Positions 14,152-22,808 of a DNA stretch of 42,864 nucleotides are shown here, piece by piece (the stretch's first letter is position 1; each line of letters starts with the position of its first letter). The notes beneath the pieces are model-generated. The model saw only the letters and a program-made list of their open reading frames with translations. It did not search any database and was not told the DNA's origin. The stretch is from Firmicutes bacterium CAG:582 (GTDB lineage: Bacteria; Bacillota_I; Bacilli_A; RF39; UBA660). The stretch spans positions 1-42,864 of the forward strand of contig FR884158.1 of assembly GCA_000435515.1 (NCBI GenBank), read 5' to 3'. Made by a program: the position numbers and the translations under genes.

Positions 14152-15960
14152 ATGGATAAAATTATCAATGTAGCAGTAGTTGCTCACGTAGATGCTGGTA
14201 AAAGTACTTTAGTTGATGCATTACTTGCTCAAAATGGTGCTTTTTCTCCAAGAGAAGAAGTAGTAGATTGTGTAATGGATAGTGATGATATTGAAAGAGA
14301 AAGAGGAATCACTATATACTCAAAGAACTGTGCGATTAGATATAAGGATTATAAAATTAATATAGTTGATACTCCAGGACATGCTGATTTTTCAAGTGAA
14401 GTAGAAAGAGTTATTAAAACTGTTGATACAGTAATTCTTTTAGTTGATTCTCAAGAAGGACCAATGCCTCAAACTAAGTTTGTTTTAAAGAAAGCATTGG
14501 AACAAAATTTAAGACCAATTCTATTTATTAATAAAATAGATAAGAAGGATGCACGTGTTGAAGAAGTTGTTAATATGACTTTTGATTTATTCTGTGATTT
14601 GAATGCCACAGATGAACAACTTGATTTCCCAATTGTTTATGGTATTGCAAAACAAGGAATTGCAACTTTAGATCCGAATGATTTAGGAGACAAAACTATT
14701 ACTCCTCTTCTAGAAACAATTTTAAAACAAGTAAAACCTTATGAAGGTAATGAAAATGATAAATTACAAATGCAAATATCTTCTTTAGCATATGATGAAT
14801 ATATTGGTAGACTTGGTATTGGTCGTATTAAATCCGGTAAAATTAAAACAAATGAAATGGTAACTTTAGTTAAAAATGATGGAGAAGTTACAAGCTTTAA
14901 AATAAGTAAATTATTTGTTAATGAGGGATTGAAGAAGGTTGAAAAAACTGAAGCTTACTATGGAGATATCGTTACTATTGCTGGATGTAATCACATTTCG
15001 ATAGGTGATACTGTTTGTGAACATGGTGATGTAAATCCACTTCCACCAATTCATATTGACAAACCAACACTTTCAATGAACTTTTTAGTAAACAATTCAC
15101 CATTTGCTGGAAGAAGCGGTAAATATTTAACAAGTAGACATATCAAAGATAGATTAGATAAAGAACTTGAAACTAATGTTGGTCTTGAAGTTGAAGAATT
15201 ACCAAATTCTGAAGGTTATAAGGTATCTGGTAGAGGTGAATTACACTTATCTATTTTACTTGAAAATATGAGAAGAGAAGGATATGAACTATCTGTATCT
15301 AAACCTCAAGTATTATTTAAAGAGATAGACGGTAAAAAATGTGAACCATTTGAAACAGTCATTATTAATACTCCAAGTGATTATGCGTCCACAATTATCA
15401 GTGATCTTCAAGAAAGAAAAGGTATGTTACTTTCAATGACTACAACTGATGATAATACAACAAATATGACATTCTCTGCTCCAACTCGTGGATTAATTGG
15501 ATATCGTTCAGCATTTATTACTAATACCAAGGGTGAAGGTATTATGGTTAGATCATTTGATGAATATAAACCATACGCTGGAGAATTAACAACTCGTAAA
15601 AATGGTGTATTAGTATCTATGGAGGCTGGTAAGACTTTAGGGTTCTCATTATGGAATCTACAAGATAGAGGTCAATTAATTGTTGGCCCAGCTACTGATG
15701 TTTATGTTGGTATGATTATTGGTATTAACAATCGTGAAAATGATTTAAATGTAAACCCTTGTAAGAATAAACAACTTACAAATACACGTGCAAGTGGATC
15801 TGATGATGCTATTGCATTAATTAAACCTAGAACATTTACTCTTGAAGAGGCTTTAGAGTTTATTGAAGATGATGAATATGTTGAAGTAACTCCTGATGAT
15901 ATTCGTCTTCGTAAGGCAATTCTTGATCCAAATGAAAGATTTAGATTAAACAGAAAGTAA
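14152..15960 (+). CDS. typA: Translational GTPase TypA/BipA
   Basis: A 602-residue ribosome-binding GTPase used in 50S assembly and growth under stress or cold. The G domain has G1 AHVDAGKST (11-19), G2 RGIT (51-54), G3 DTPGH (73-77) and G4 NKID (127-130). EF-G-like domains follow, then the TypA-specific C-terminal domain (GQLIVGPATDVYVGMIIG, NPCKNKQLTN). G1 reads DAGKST where E. coli has DHGKTT, a variant I associate with some Bacillota. Length is normal for the family. ATG 14152 follows AAAAGGAAG. Codon choice is smoother than in its neighbours, consistent with high expression. Confidence 0.95.
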   Translation: MDKIINVAVVAHVDAGKSTLVDALLAQNGAFSPREEVVDCVMDSDDIERERGITIYSKNCAIRYKDYKINIVDTPGHADFSSEVERVIKTVDTVILLVDSQEGPMPQTKFVLKKALEQNLRPILFINKIDKKDARVEEVVNMTFDLFCDLNATDEQLDFPIVYGIAKQGIATLDPNDLGDKTITPLLETILKQVKPYEGNENDKLQMQISSLAYDEYIGRLGIGRIKSGKIKTNEMVTLVKNDGEVTSFKISKLFVNEGLKKVEKTEAYYGDIVTIAGCNHISIGDTVCEHGDVNPLPPIHIDKPTLSMNFLVNNSPFAGRSGKYLTSRHIKDRLDKELETNVGLEVEELPNSEGYKVSGRGELHLSILLENMRREGYELSVSKPQVLFKEIDGKKCEPFETVIINTPSDYASTIISDLQERKGMLLSMTTTDDNTTNMTFSAPTRGLIGYRSAFITNTKGEGIMVRSFDEYKPYAGELTTRKNGVLVSMEAGKTLGFSLWNLQDRGQLIVGPATDVYVGMIIGINNRENDLNVNPCKNKQLTNTRASGSDDAIALIKPRTFTLEEALEFIEDDEYVEVTPDDIRLRKAILDPNERFRLNRK

Positions 15961-15974
15961 TTTTCTGTTTTTTT
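15948..15974 (+). terminator. typA terminator overlapping its stop
   Basis: AAACAGAAA (15948-15956) and TTTCTGTTT (15962-15970) form a 9-bp stem with Ts to 15974. The TAA stop (15958-15960) sits in the loop. The convergent small gene ends at 15973, so the two units meet here. Confidence 0.85.
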
Positions 15975-16350
15975 ATTTGCCTTTATCATGCTTTTTCTCT
16001 AAATCGTTAATTTTTTTTATCATGTTTTCTAATACTTTTTTTATTTTTTCAATTTCTTTCATATCTTCATCACTTGGATCTGGGAAGTCAATAATTGGTG
16101 CATTGTTCATATATGGACTTCCGCCATTTTTAAATTGTTTTGAATTTATATTATACGTATATCCTTCATATTTTTCTTCGATAGCTTGTTGGATTGCTGA
16201 ATTGCATTCTAAAATTTGGGAAATAGTCATTAACCAGTTCCCAATTGCATTTTGTTCATTTGCGGTATAATCTCCAAGAAGGGCATAACCGATAACTAAT
16301 GCCGATAAAGTATATACCTTTGGATTTAAATATAAAGGCCTTTCGTTCAT
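15973..16350 (-). CDS. Small hypothetical protein, possibly from a leaderless message
   Basis: A 125-residue protein. The N-terminal half is hydrophobic and helical (VYTLSALVIGYALLGDYTANEQNAIGNWLMTISQILECN). The middle is Asn/Pro-rich, and the C-terminal 40 residues are a charged coiled coil (DEDMKEIEKIKKVLENMIKK). No family is recognised. The first half looks like a compact soluble helical bundle rather than a membrane segment, because it is broken by Asn, Asp and Trp. No ribosome-binding site precedes ATG 16350. Instead a perfect TATAAT lies at 16361-16356 on the minus strand, placing transcription initiation at or next to the ATG. Confidence 0.7.
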   Translation of the reverse strand: MNERPLYLNPKVYTLSALVIGYALLGDYTANEQNAIGNWLMTISQILECNSAIQQAIEEKYEGYTYNINSKQFKNGGSPYMNNAPIIDFPDPSDEDMKEIEKIKKVLENMIKKINDLEKKHDKGK

Positions 16351-16355
16351 ACTAC

Positions 16356-16361
16356 ATTATA
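16356..16361 (-). promoter_or_regulatory. -10 box placing initiation at the start codon
   Basis: TATAAT on the minus strand, 5 bp before ATG 16350, immediately after the terminator of the FemAB-like gene. No convincing -35 is present. Confidence 0.4.
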
Positions 16362-16367
16362 TAGAAA

Positions 16368-16390
16368 AAAGAGTAACTTAATTACTCTTT
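16368..16390 (-). terminator. Terminator of the FemAB-like gene
   Basis: On the minus strand AAAGAGTAA, loop TTAAG, TTACTCTTT (plus positions 16390-16368), followed by Ts. The TAA stop of the gene is part of the stem. Confidence 0.8.
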
Positions 16391-17623
16391 ATGTTTATTG
16401 AACTCATCTTCAATGAAGCTTGTTTTTATAAGTTTTTTAAATATATTATCACTTACTATAAGATCAAATTCTCCAATAAATTCGTATATTGTAGGATTAA
16501 ATTTTATTTTAAAATCATTTAATCCCTTATATGCACTGGTATTTGTAAAGTTTCCGGATACACCATTCATATCGCAAAAGTTAAAATATGGTTTATATCT
16601 TTCTAATATTGAATAATAAAGGAAATGATTTGGATTTAAATGAGCATGTTCTTTAGAAAATCCACTCATAAAAATTGATACACGATTAAAGTGCTTTATA
16701 ACTAGGGCAGCTGCTATATATTCTATTTTATTTCTCTTTAATCCTTGAGTTGCCTTAATGATTTCTTCTTTATATCCTTGAAGTTTTTTGTCAGAATCCA
16801 TTTTAGCATTAAGATTCTTTCTTCTAGGGTCGGTTTGAATAATCATATTCCATTTATCATTATTTATTTGTTCTTTTTCATACATATCGCGGACGTTTTC
16901 TAAATATTTTTGATAATCAACTTTTACCATCACTAGATCAATAGAGTTATCACGATTAAATACATTATAAATATTACGATAATAAGAAATTGGTCTTTTA
17001 GTGTTATTTTTAATAAAACCATAAAGAATATCTATATCTTTTGGACCACCTAAACATAAGCTTAAGCCTTTATTTATTCCTTGTTTTATTTTTTTTCGAT
17101 AGTTTCTATTAAGTTTCGATAAACTATAGTTATTTAAATTGATATAAGCGTTAAATCTTGGTTGCATTAAGTCAAATTCTTGTAGTTCAAGTCGTCTTTT
17201 AACATTAATGGCTTTAAGTTCATCTATAAGACGAACATTTCCATTATAATTCATTTGGAAATTTCGATCTTTTGAAGTTTCTCCAATTATAATTTCTGGA
17301 TTAAATTTAATAAATACAAAGTTTCTTTTTTTATAGTATCTTCTTAGGCAAATTAGAAAATCTCTAAGAAGTTGTTGATCATAGTAATTGATTAAAAATC
17401 CTTTAGGAGCATAACCATATTTAGTTCTACTAGTTATTCTTTTAGTCAATATTAAAGAAGCGGCTTTAATATTGTTAAAGTCGTCAACAAAGCCGATATA
17501 TTCGTAATTATATCCATACTCACTCATAACTAAAGCATATTTACTAGTTTGACAGTAATTATTAAGTGGATGAAATTTAGCAAATTCATCGAATTGTATA
17601 TTTGTTAATTCAACTATTCTCAT
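16382..17623 (-). CDS. FemAB/MurM-like peptidoglycan cross-bridge aminoacyltransferase
   Basis: A 413-residue member of the FemABX family, two GNAT-like domains plus a helical arm. Landmarks are the N-terminal FHPLNNYCQTSKYALVMSEYG, then YGYAPKGFLINYYDQQLL, and a domain-two start NRNYRKKIKQGINKGLSLC. The coiled arm is at about 240-290 (NVRDMYEKEQINNDKWNM), and YIAAALVIKHFNRVSIFMSG and the family end GLNDFKIKFNPTIYEFIGEFDL complete the match. These enzymes add amino acids from aminoacyl-tRNA to the lipid II side chain at the membrane. Which residue is added cannot be read from sequence. An extended -10 (TGTTATAAT, minus strand) with TTGTAA lies upstream. Its presence implies a branched, cross-bridged wall. 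Confidence 0.87.
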   Translation of the reverse strand: MRIVELTNIQFDEFAKFHPLNNYCQTSKYALVMSEYGYNYEYIGFVDDFNNIKAASLILTKRITSRTKYGYAPKGFLINYYDQQLLRDFLICLRRYYKKRNFVFIKFNPEIIIGETSKDRNFQMNYNGNVRLIDELKAINVKRRLELQEFDLMQPRFNAYINLNNYSLSKLNRNYRKKIKQGINKGLSLCLGGPKDIDILYGFIKNNTKRPISYYRNIYNVFNRDNSIDLVMVKVDYQKYLENVRDMYEKEQINNDKWNMIIQTDPRRKNLNAKMDSDKKLQGYKEEIIKATQGLKRNKIEYIAAALVIKHFNRVSIFMSGFSKEHAHLNPNHFLYYSILERYKPYFNFCDMNGVSGNFTNTSAYKGLNDFKIKFNPTIYEFIGEFDLIVSDNIFKKLIKTSFIEDEFNKHKE

Positions 17624-17652
17624 CTATTTCGCCCCTATTTTATCTAATACAA

Positions 17653-17682
17653 ATTATAACATAAAATTACTATGTTTTACAA
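17653..17682 (-). promoter_or_regulatory. Promoter of the FemAB-like gene
   Basis: On the minus strand TTGTAA (17682-17677), 18 bp, then TATAAT (17658-17653) with an extended TGT in front. It is divergent from the secG promoter. Confidence 0.65.
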
Positions 17683-17696
17683 TTGAAAAATACTAA

Positions 17697-17725
17697 TTGA
17701 TAAATAATTATAGATGTTTTATAAT
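17697..17725 (+). promoter_or_regulatory. secG promoter
   Basis: TTGATA (17697-17702), 17 bp, TATAAT (17720-17725). The start codon is 80 bp downstream, giving one of the longer leaders in the window. A second possible promoter (TTGAAT near 17755, TTAAAT about 17778) lies closer to the gene. Confidence 0.6.
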
Positions 17726-17805
17726 ATATATTATCTAAATTTAAATTATTTTTCTTGAATAAAATGATTTAATATGTTAAATTATTATGGAAATCAGGTG
17801 AGAAA

Positions 17806-18021
17806 ATGGAAACGGCATTAATAGTTATTTCTGTACTAATTATAGTATTAGTATTATTACAAAGCAATAAAGCACAAGCTGGAGGTCAAATTATTTCCGG
17901 CGGAAATGCTGAGTTATTTCAAAACCAAAAGGAAAGAGGCGCTGAATTACTAATTAGCCGCATTACTTTAATACTTGGTATATTATTCTTTGTTATATCT
18001 TTAATATTATATTTACAATAG
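17806..18021 (+). CDS. secG: Preprotein translocase subunit SecG
   Basis: A 71-residue protein with two membrane helices (about 3-18 and 50-69) and the SecG signature between them: VLLQSNKAQAGGQIISGG with a polar, Gly-rich loop. SecG assists SecYEG during SecA-driven export at the membrane. Length and topology are typical. It heads the usual secG-rnr-smpB order found in Bacillota. ATG 17806 follows CAGGTGAG. A terminator right after the stop separates it from rnr. Confidence 0.93.
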   Translation: METALIVISVLIIVLVLLQSNKAQAGGQIISGGNAELFQNQKERGAELLISRITLILGILFFVISLILYLQ

Positions 18022-18022
18022 T

Positions 18023-18047
18023 AGTACATAAAAATGTACTTTTTTTA
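18023..18047 (+). terminator. secG terminator
   Basis: AGTACAT (18023-18029), loop AAAA, ATGTACT (18034-18040), then a T run. A TATAAT at 18058-18063 downstream can restart transcription for rnr. Confidence 0.85.
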
Positions 18048-18086
18048 TTTTGTGTTTTATAATTATTGTTATAGTAGGTGAAACAT

Positions 18087-20174
18087 ATGAAAGAAAAAAT
18101 AGTTGAAATATTACAAAATGAATATGATGCTTTAGATTTATTTAGTATAAGCGATAAGATGGGAATTTCTTCATCTGAAGATTTGGAACGTTTACAAAAT
18201 TATTTATATGAGTTAGTTGATGAATTAGTTGTTTATCAGACAAAGAAAAATAAATATATATTATATGAAAAATGTCCGAATTTTAAAAAAGGGACAATTC
18301 AAATAAAGGATTCAGGAAATGCCTTTTTGTTACAAGATGATGATGATATCTTTATTTCCAAAAAGAATATTGGTTTTTCTTTAGATTCAGATTATGTATT
18401 AGTTGAGGTTATAAAGCCAAAAACTAAAACTGAAAAGGCTGAAGGACGCGTTATTAAAGTTTTAAAAAGAGGAGATAAAAATATTGTTGGTACTATAATT
18501 CGTACAAAAAAAGGTTTAAAGTTTTTACCTAAAGAGAAACTTAACAACGAACTTGTTATATCTGAATATGATTATGCTCATGTTGTTGAAGGAGAAATTG
18601 TTGTTGTTAAAATTGATGATTCTATATCAAAAGGGAAATTCAACGCGCATATTGAAAAACATATTTGTCATAAAGATGATGCTAATGAGGATATTTTAAC
18701 CATAGCTGCTAAACATGATATTTTTGCTGATTTTAGTGATGAGGTAATTGAAGAATTAAAAACTGTTCCTGTATCTTTAAGTGAAAGTGATTATGTATCA
18801 AGAGTAGATTTAAGAGATAAAGTAATATTTACAATTGATGGTGATGATACTAAGGATATAGATGATGCAATCAGTTTAGAAGAAAAAGATGGTCTTTATG
18901 TATTAGGTGTACATATTGCTGATGTATCTTACTATGTTAAGTATAATTCACCTTTGGATAAAGATGCGTATGCACGTGGAACTAGTTCTTATTTAGCAAA
19001 TTCGGTTATTCCGATGCTTCCACATCAACTATCTAATGGAATTTGTTCATTGAATGAGTTAGAGGATAGATGTGCAATATCATGTGAAATGCGTATTAAT
19101 GATAAAGGAAAAGTAGTTGACTATGACATTTATCCGTCAGTTATAAAATCCAGAAAAAAGATGACCTATAATAATGTAAATGAAATATTGATGAACAATA
19201 TAATTCCTGAAGGATATGGAGAATTTGCTTCTACTTTGAAAAAAATGAACAATTTAGCACATATAATTAGAAATGAAAGAATGCTTAGAGGTGCCAGTGA
19301 TTTTGATGTTGCCGAAGCTAAAATAATATGTGATGAAAATGGAAAGGCAATAGATATTAAAAAACGTGAAAGATTTGATGGAGAAAAAATGATTGAAGAT
19401 TTTATGGTTGCTGCCAATGAAACTGTTGCTAAACATTTTATAAATAATGATAAACCAGGAATATATCGTGTACATGATGTTCCACGTCCTGAAAAAATAC
19501 AAACATTTATTAATTTTTGTAATGCGAATGGAAAGAAGATAAAGGGTAAATTTACTAATATAAATCCACATACTTTCCAAAAATTGCTTGCTCAATTAAA
19601 ATTGGAAGGCAGTGAAGAAATCATCTATAAGTCATTAGCTATTAGAAGTATGCCAAAAGCTTATTATTCTTATGAAAATATTGGACATTTTGGATTAGCT
19701 AGTAGAAATTATACTCATTTTACGAGTCCAATAAGAAGATACCCAGATTTATTTACTCATCGTTTAATTCATGAATTTTTCTTTTCAAATAACAACACAG
19801 AAAACGAATTTGCATCCGTTTTACCTGACGTATGTAAACAATCAAGTGATCGTGAAGTAAAAGCTGTTGAAGCAGAAAGAGAAGTTGTAAAAGTTAAGAT
19901 GGCTGAATATATGGAAAATCATGTTGGGGAAACTTTTGTGGGAATGATTTCCGGTGTTCAAGAATTTGGTATATTTATTCAACTTTATAATTTAGTTGAA
20001 GGATTAATCAATATTGTTGATTTAGATGATGATTATTATATTTATGAAGAAGAAACTATGAGACTTATTGGTAAAAAGAAAAAACATATCTATAAAATTG
20101 GGGATGAATTAAAGGTTAAATGTGTTTCCGCAAATAAATTTGATGGAACAGTTGATTTTATATTAGATAAGTAG
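18087..20174 (+). CDS. rnr: Ribonuclease R (3'-5' exoribonuclease)
   Basis: A 695-residue RNase II/R-family enzyme. I use ATG 18087 because TAGGTGA sits 5 nt before it. An in-frame GTG at 18078 is part of that ribosome-binding site. Domains in order: N-terminal winged helix (1-75), cold-shock domains (about 70-220), the RNB catalytic domain with IDGDDTKDIDDAISL carrying the Mg-binding Asps, HFTSPIRRYPDLFTHRLIH near residue 555, and a C-terminal S1 domain (VGETFVGMISGVQEFGIFIQ). It degrades structured RNA and takes part in trans-translation by removing the defective mRNA. smpB follows 8 bp later, a functional pairing with the tmRNA in this window. Confidence 0.95.
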   Translation: MKEKIVEILQNEYDALDLFSISDKMGISSSEDLERLQNYLYELVDELVVYQTKKNKYILYEKCPNFKKGTIQIKDSGNAFLLQDDDDIFISKKNIGFSLDSDYVLVEVIKPKTKTEKAEGRVIKVLKRGDKNIVGTIIRTKKGLKFLPKEKLNNELVISEYDYAHVVEGEIVVVKIDDSISKGKFNAHIEKHICHKDDANEDILTIAAKHDIFADFSDEVIEELKTVPVSLSESDYVSRVDLRDKVIFTIDGDDTKDIDDAISLEEKDGLYVLGVHIADVSYYVKYNSPLDKDAYARGTSSYLANSVIPMLPHQLSNGICSLNELEDRCAISCEMRINDKGKVVDYDIYPSVIKSRKKMTYNNVNEILMNNIIPEGYGEFASTLKKMNNLAHIIRNERMLRGASDFDVAEAKIICDENGKAIDIKKRERFDGEKMIEDFMVAANETVAKHFINNDKPGIYRVHDVPRPEKIQTFINFCNANGKKIKGKFTNINPHTFQKLLAQLKLEGSEEIIYKSLAIRSMPKAYYSYENIGHFGLASRNYTHFTSPIRRYPDLFTHRLIHEFFFSNNNTENEFASVLPDVCKQSSDREVKAVEAEREVVKVKMAEYMENHVGETFVGMISGVQEFGIFIQLYNLVEGLINIVDLDDDYYIYEEETMRLIGKKKKHIYKIGDELKVKCVSANKFDGTVDFILDK

Positions 20175-20182
20175 GGAGAGTT

Positions 20183-20614
20183 ATGGTAGAGTTAAAAAAT
20201 AAAAAAGCTTACTTCGATTATTTTGTGGAATCAGAAATAGAAGCTGGAATTGAACTTCTTGGAACGGAAATTAAATCTATTCGTTTGGGTAAAGCAAATC
20301 TAAAAGATACTTTTGCTCGAATAAAAAATAACGAAGTATATATAATTAATATGTTTATAGCAAAATATGAAAAAGCAAATGTGTTTAATCATGAGGAACG
20401 TAGAGAAAGAAAACTTCTATTACATCGAAATGAAATAATGAAACTTAAGGATAAAGTTAAGCTTGATGGATATTCTTTAATTCCTTTAAAGTTATATTTT
20501 AAAGGTAATCATGCGAAGATTTTACTTGGATTATGTAAGGGTAAAAAACTATATGATAAAAGAGAAACTATTAAGCAAAGAGATATTGAAAGAAGTGTTA
20601 AAAATGCCTATTAG
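20183..20614 (+). CDS. smpB: SsrA-binding protein SmpB
   Basis: A 143-residue OB-fold RNA-binding protein. Family blocks: NKKAYFDYFVESEIEAGIEL, LLGTEIKSIRLGKANLKDTF, NHEERRERKLLLHRNEI and GLCKGKKLYDKRETIKQRD. It binds the tRNA-like part of tmRNA and its C-terminal tail reads the empty mRNA channel in stalled ribosomes. The tail here ends IERSVKNAY, slightly shorter than in Bacillus. The start is 8 bp after rnr, with AGGGAGAG as ribosome-binding site. Confidence 0.95.
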   Translation: MVELKNKKAYFDYFVESEIEAGIELLGTEIKSIRLGKANLKDTFARIKNNEVYIINMFIAKYEKANVFNHEERRERKLLLHRNEIMKLKDKVKLDGYSLIPLKLYFKGNHAKILLGLCKGKKLYDKRETIKQRDIERSVKNAY

Positions 20615-20625
20615 GTATTTTTTTC
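20602..20625 (+). terminator. smpB terminator
   Basis: AAATGCCT (20602-20609), loop ATT, AGGTATTT (20613-20620), further Ts to about 20624. One G-T pair. The TAG stop is at the loop edge. Confidence 0.8.
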
Positions 20626-20666
20626 TTGCAATAAAGCCTAAAAATAGGTTAATATTATTGTAGTGC

Positions 20667-20706
20667 CCAATATTTTCATATCTGGTTTTTATGGTAATAT
20701 TGGAGG
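20667..20706 (+). promoter_or_regulatory. Inverted repeat that can mask the ribosome-binding site of the response regulator
   Basis: CCAATATT (20667-20674) and AATATTGG (20696-20703) are a perfect 8-bp inverted repeat with 21 nt between. The last two Gs of the second arm are the first two bases of GGAGG (20702-20706), the ribosome-binding site for GTG 20713. As RNA, this hairpin would partly hide the site; as DNA, it could be a LytTR or other operator. Confidence 0.5.
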
Positions 20707-20712
20707 AAGAAA

Positions 20713-21408
20713 GTGTTACAATTTATCTTAGTTGATGACGAGAAAATCATGAGGGATAAGGAACGACAACTTTTAAATGAAGTTTTGTTTAGTGCTAATG
20801 TGGAATACGATATTCTTGAATATTCACATTTAACTGATGAACTTAAAATGGTAATAAATAATTCTAATCCGAAAGTCTATATTATGGATATTGATTTAAA
20901 AAGTAAAGTTAGTGGTTTAGATATTGGTAAATATATAAGAAACTATGATTGGGATAGTGAAATAATCTATATAACTAGTCATGACAAAATGTTTGAAAAA
21001 GTATTTAGAAATATATATAAAGTTTTTGATTTTATTGAAAAGTTTGATTCTATGGAAGAACGATTTAAAAATGATATAAATCAAATCTTATTACGAAAGT
21101 GGGATAAAAAGAAGTTTGTTTATTCGAATAATAGAATATCATTTGAAATATATTTAGATGATATCTTATATCTTTATAGAGATACAGTTGAAAGAAAAGT
21201 GGCAATTAAAACTGTTAAGGGTAACATTTTCTATGTTAATAAAAATATTAATCAAATTATAGAAGATTTAGATGAAAGATTTCTTCAAGTACATAGATCT
21301 TGTATTGTTAATAAGGATAAAGTAAACATTTATAATTGGGCAAAAGGATATTTTATGTTGGATACTGGAGAGAAGGTTAATATGTTATCAAAAGCATATA
21401 AACAATAG
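20713..21408 (+). CDS. LytTR-family response regulator (AgrA/ComE-like)
   Basis: A 231-residue regulator starting at GTG 20713 with GGAGGAAG ahead. The receiver domain is at 1-120, with acidic pair VDDE (7-10), phospho-acceptor Asp59 in VYIMDID, switch Thr/Ser in YITSHDK and Lys about 110. The LytTR DNA-binding domain is at 128-231 (RISFEIYLDDILYLYRDTVE, VHRSCIVNKDKV, ending SKAYKQ). Phosphorylated regulators of this family bind paired direct repeats upstream of targets. The kinase gene follows with a 1-bp gap. The REC part is normal in length. No agrB or agrD homologue is visible nearby. Confidence 0.88.
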   Translation: MLQFILVDDEKIMRDKERQLLNEVLFSANVEYDILEYSHLTDELKMVINNSNPKVYIMDIDLKSKVSGLDIGKYIRNYDWDSEIIYITSHDKMFEKVFRNIYKVFDFIEKFDSMEERFKNDINQILLRKWDKKKFVYSNNRISFEIYLDDILYLYRDTVERKVAIKTVKGNIFYVNKNINQIIEDLDERFLQVHRSCIVNKDKVNIYNWAKGYFMLDTGEKVNMLSKAYKQ

Positions 21409-21409
21409 T

Positions 21410-22660
21410 ATGAATGTCTTTTTATTAAATTATTTTGCTATCCTATTAACTGAGTTTGTTAGGATAAAGTTGTTTACAGAAGTTAGTTTTTTAAAACCAA
21501 AATATAATGCAATAAAACTTATGTTGTTAGTAGTTTTTATGTTTCTGTACACGATAATTTCTTTATATACTAATTCTATACTTAGATTTATTCTTTTGAA
21601 TGCTAGTACGATTGTTTTTTATAAAACTTTATTTTCAGCAAAAATAAAAGATATCTTTTATTACATATGTGTAATTTATATTCTGACTGAGATTCTATCT
21701 TTACCTGTAGAATTTTTGTCAAAATGTTTAGTTGACCAATCATATGATGATATTTTACTTTTTAAATATGTTAAACTGTATGTTATATTTTTACATACTA
21801 TAGTGTTAGTTATTCTCTTGGGACGTAAAAATTTGATAAATTCAATCCAAATAATTCACGTTTATTCGATGAAGCATTACAAATTTTTCTTACGAATTAT
21901 TGAAACTTATTGCTTTATAACATTTTTTCACGTTTTACTTTATAAATGTGATTATGATATTATAGTAATTTTTTATACTATATATTTACTTGCTCTTACA
22001 TTTCATCTTGTCCTAGTTGCTGTATATTATTTGGCTAAAATCAATACTGATTATGTTTCTATGGAAAAATATAATGCTTTATGTGATAAATATAATGATG
22101 AAAGTAAAGAATATAGAGATATGCGTCATAATCTATTGAATGATTTGTTAGCAATAAAAACAAGTAAGTTTAATGATGAAGTAATTGATAGAATGGTAAG
22201 AAAATATAAAAAGAATTATCAAATAGATAATGATTTAAAAACTAATGAGTTTGGAATAAATGGAATTCTTGATATTAAAATGAAAAATGCAGAGATGTTA
22301 GGTGTGAAAATCGCATATAATAAAACTTTAAATGATTTAACTAAATTTTATGAAAAAATTGATTATTTAAGATTATGTGAAGCTATTGGGATTGTTATGG
22401 ATAATGCTATAGAAGCTGCTATGGATTTAGATGAAAAAATTGTATATGTAGATATAGATACTGATAAGGGATTTCATATGAAAGTTATTAATAAATTTTT
22501 AAATGCTGTGGATATTGATAAAATGTTTATTAATAATTATTCTACTAAAAAAAGAAGTAGTGGTTTAGGGTTGAATTATTTATATGGATTAAAAAGCAAA
22601 GGGATATATACTAAGATAAATATTGTTGATGATACTTTTATTGTTAGTATTGATGTCTAA
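21410..22660 (+). CDS. AgrC-like sensor histidine kinase (GHKL ATPase domain)
   Basis: A 416-residue kinase. Six hydrophobic helices fill residues 1-210, then a short coiled linker. The dimerisation helix has phospho-accepting His240 in EYRDMRHNLLNDL (compare RxFRHDxxN in AgrC). The ATPase domain has N-box IGIVMDNAIEAA (Asn332) and the G2 box RSSGLGLNYL (384-390). The usual DxGxG G1 box is replaced by VINKF, as in other HPK10-type kinases. Its ATG is 1 bp after the regulator stop and has no clear ribosome-binding site, so translation should be coupled. It likely senses a peptide or membrane signal, but no signal gene is seen. Confidence 0.85.
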   Translation: MNVFLLNYFAILLTEFVRIKLFTEVSFLKPKYNAIKLMLLVVFMFLYTIISLYTNSILRFILLNASTIVFYKTLFSAKIKDIFYYICVIYILTEILSLPVEFLSKCLVDQSYDDILLFKYVKLYVIFLHTIVLVILLGRKNLINSIQIIHVYSMKHYKFFLRIIETYCFITFFHVLLYKCDYDIIVIFYTIYLLALTFHLVLVAVYYLAKINTDYVSMEKYNALCDKYNDESKEYRDMRHNLLNDLLAIKTSKFNDEVIDRMVRKYKKNYQIDNDLKTNEFGINGILDIKMKNAEMLGVKIAYNKTLNDLTKFYEKIDYLRLCEAIGIVMDNAIEAAMDLDEKIVYVDIDTDKGFHMKVINKFLNAVDIDKMFINNYSTKKRSSGLGLNYLYGLKSKGIYTKINIVDDTFIVSIDV

Positions 22661-22808
22661 AATAGCAATTTTTATGTCTAAAGTTGTATAAAAATAAGAA
22701 TAAATTTCAATTTAGAATAAAAAAATAATTATTCGACACAAAATGACAAAATATTTAAGTTTTGTATTTTATAATGCTTGTGTAATTAAGAAGGAAGAAG
22801 GTGTAGAT

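Noticed and set aside
15702..15989. Minus-strand frame of 95 codons inside typA
   Set aside because: It is the shadow of a strongly conserved plus-strand gene; no ribosome-binding site and no family match. Similar antisense frames in rnr, secA and the metallopeptidase gene were dropped for the same reason.
22743..22808. N-terminal extension of the cold-shock protein, or a separate signal peptide for the AgrC-like kinase
   Set aside because: Cold-shock proteins start at MTGKVKWF, a good ribosome-binding site precedes the GTG at 22809, and the extension overlaps a TATAAT. It has no AgrD-like Cys-containing core with charged tail.
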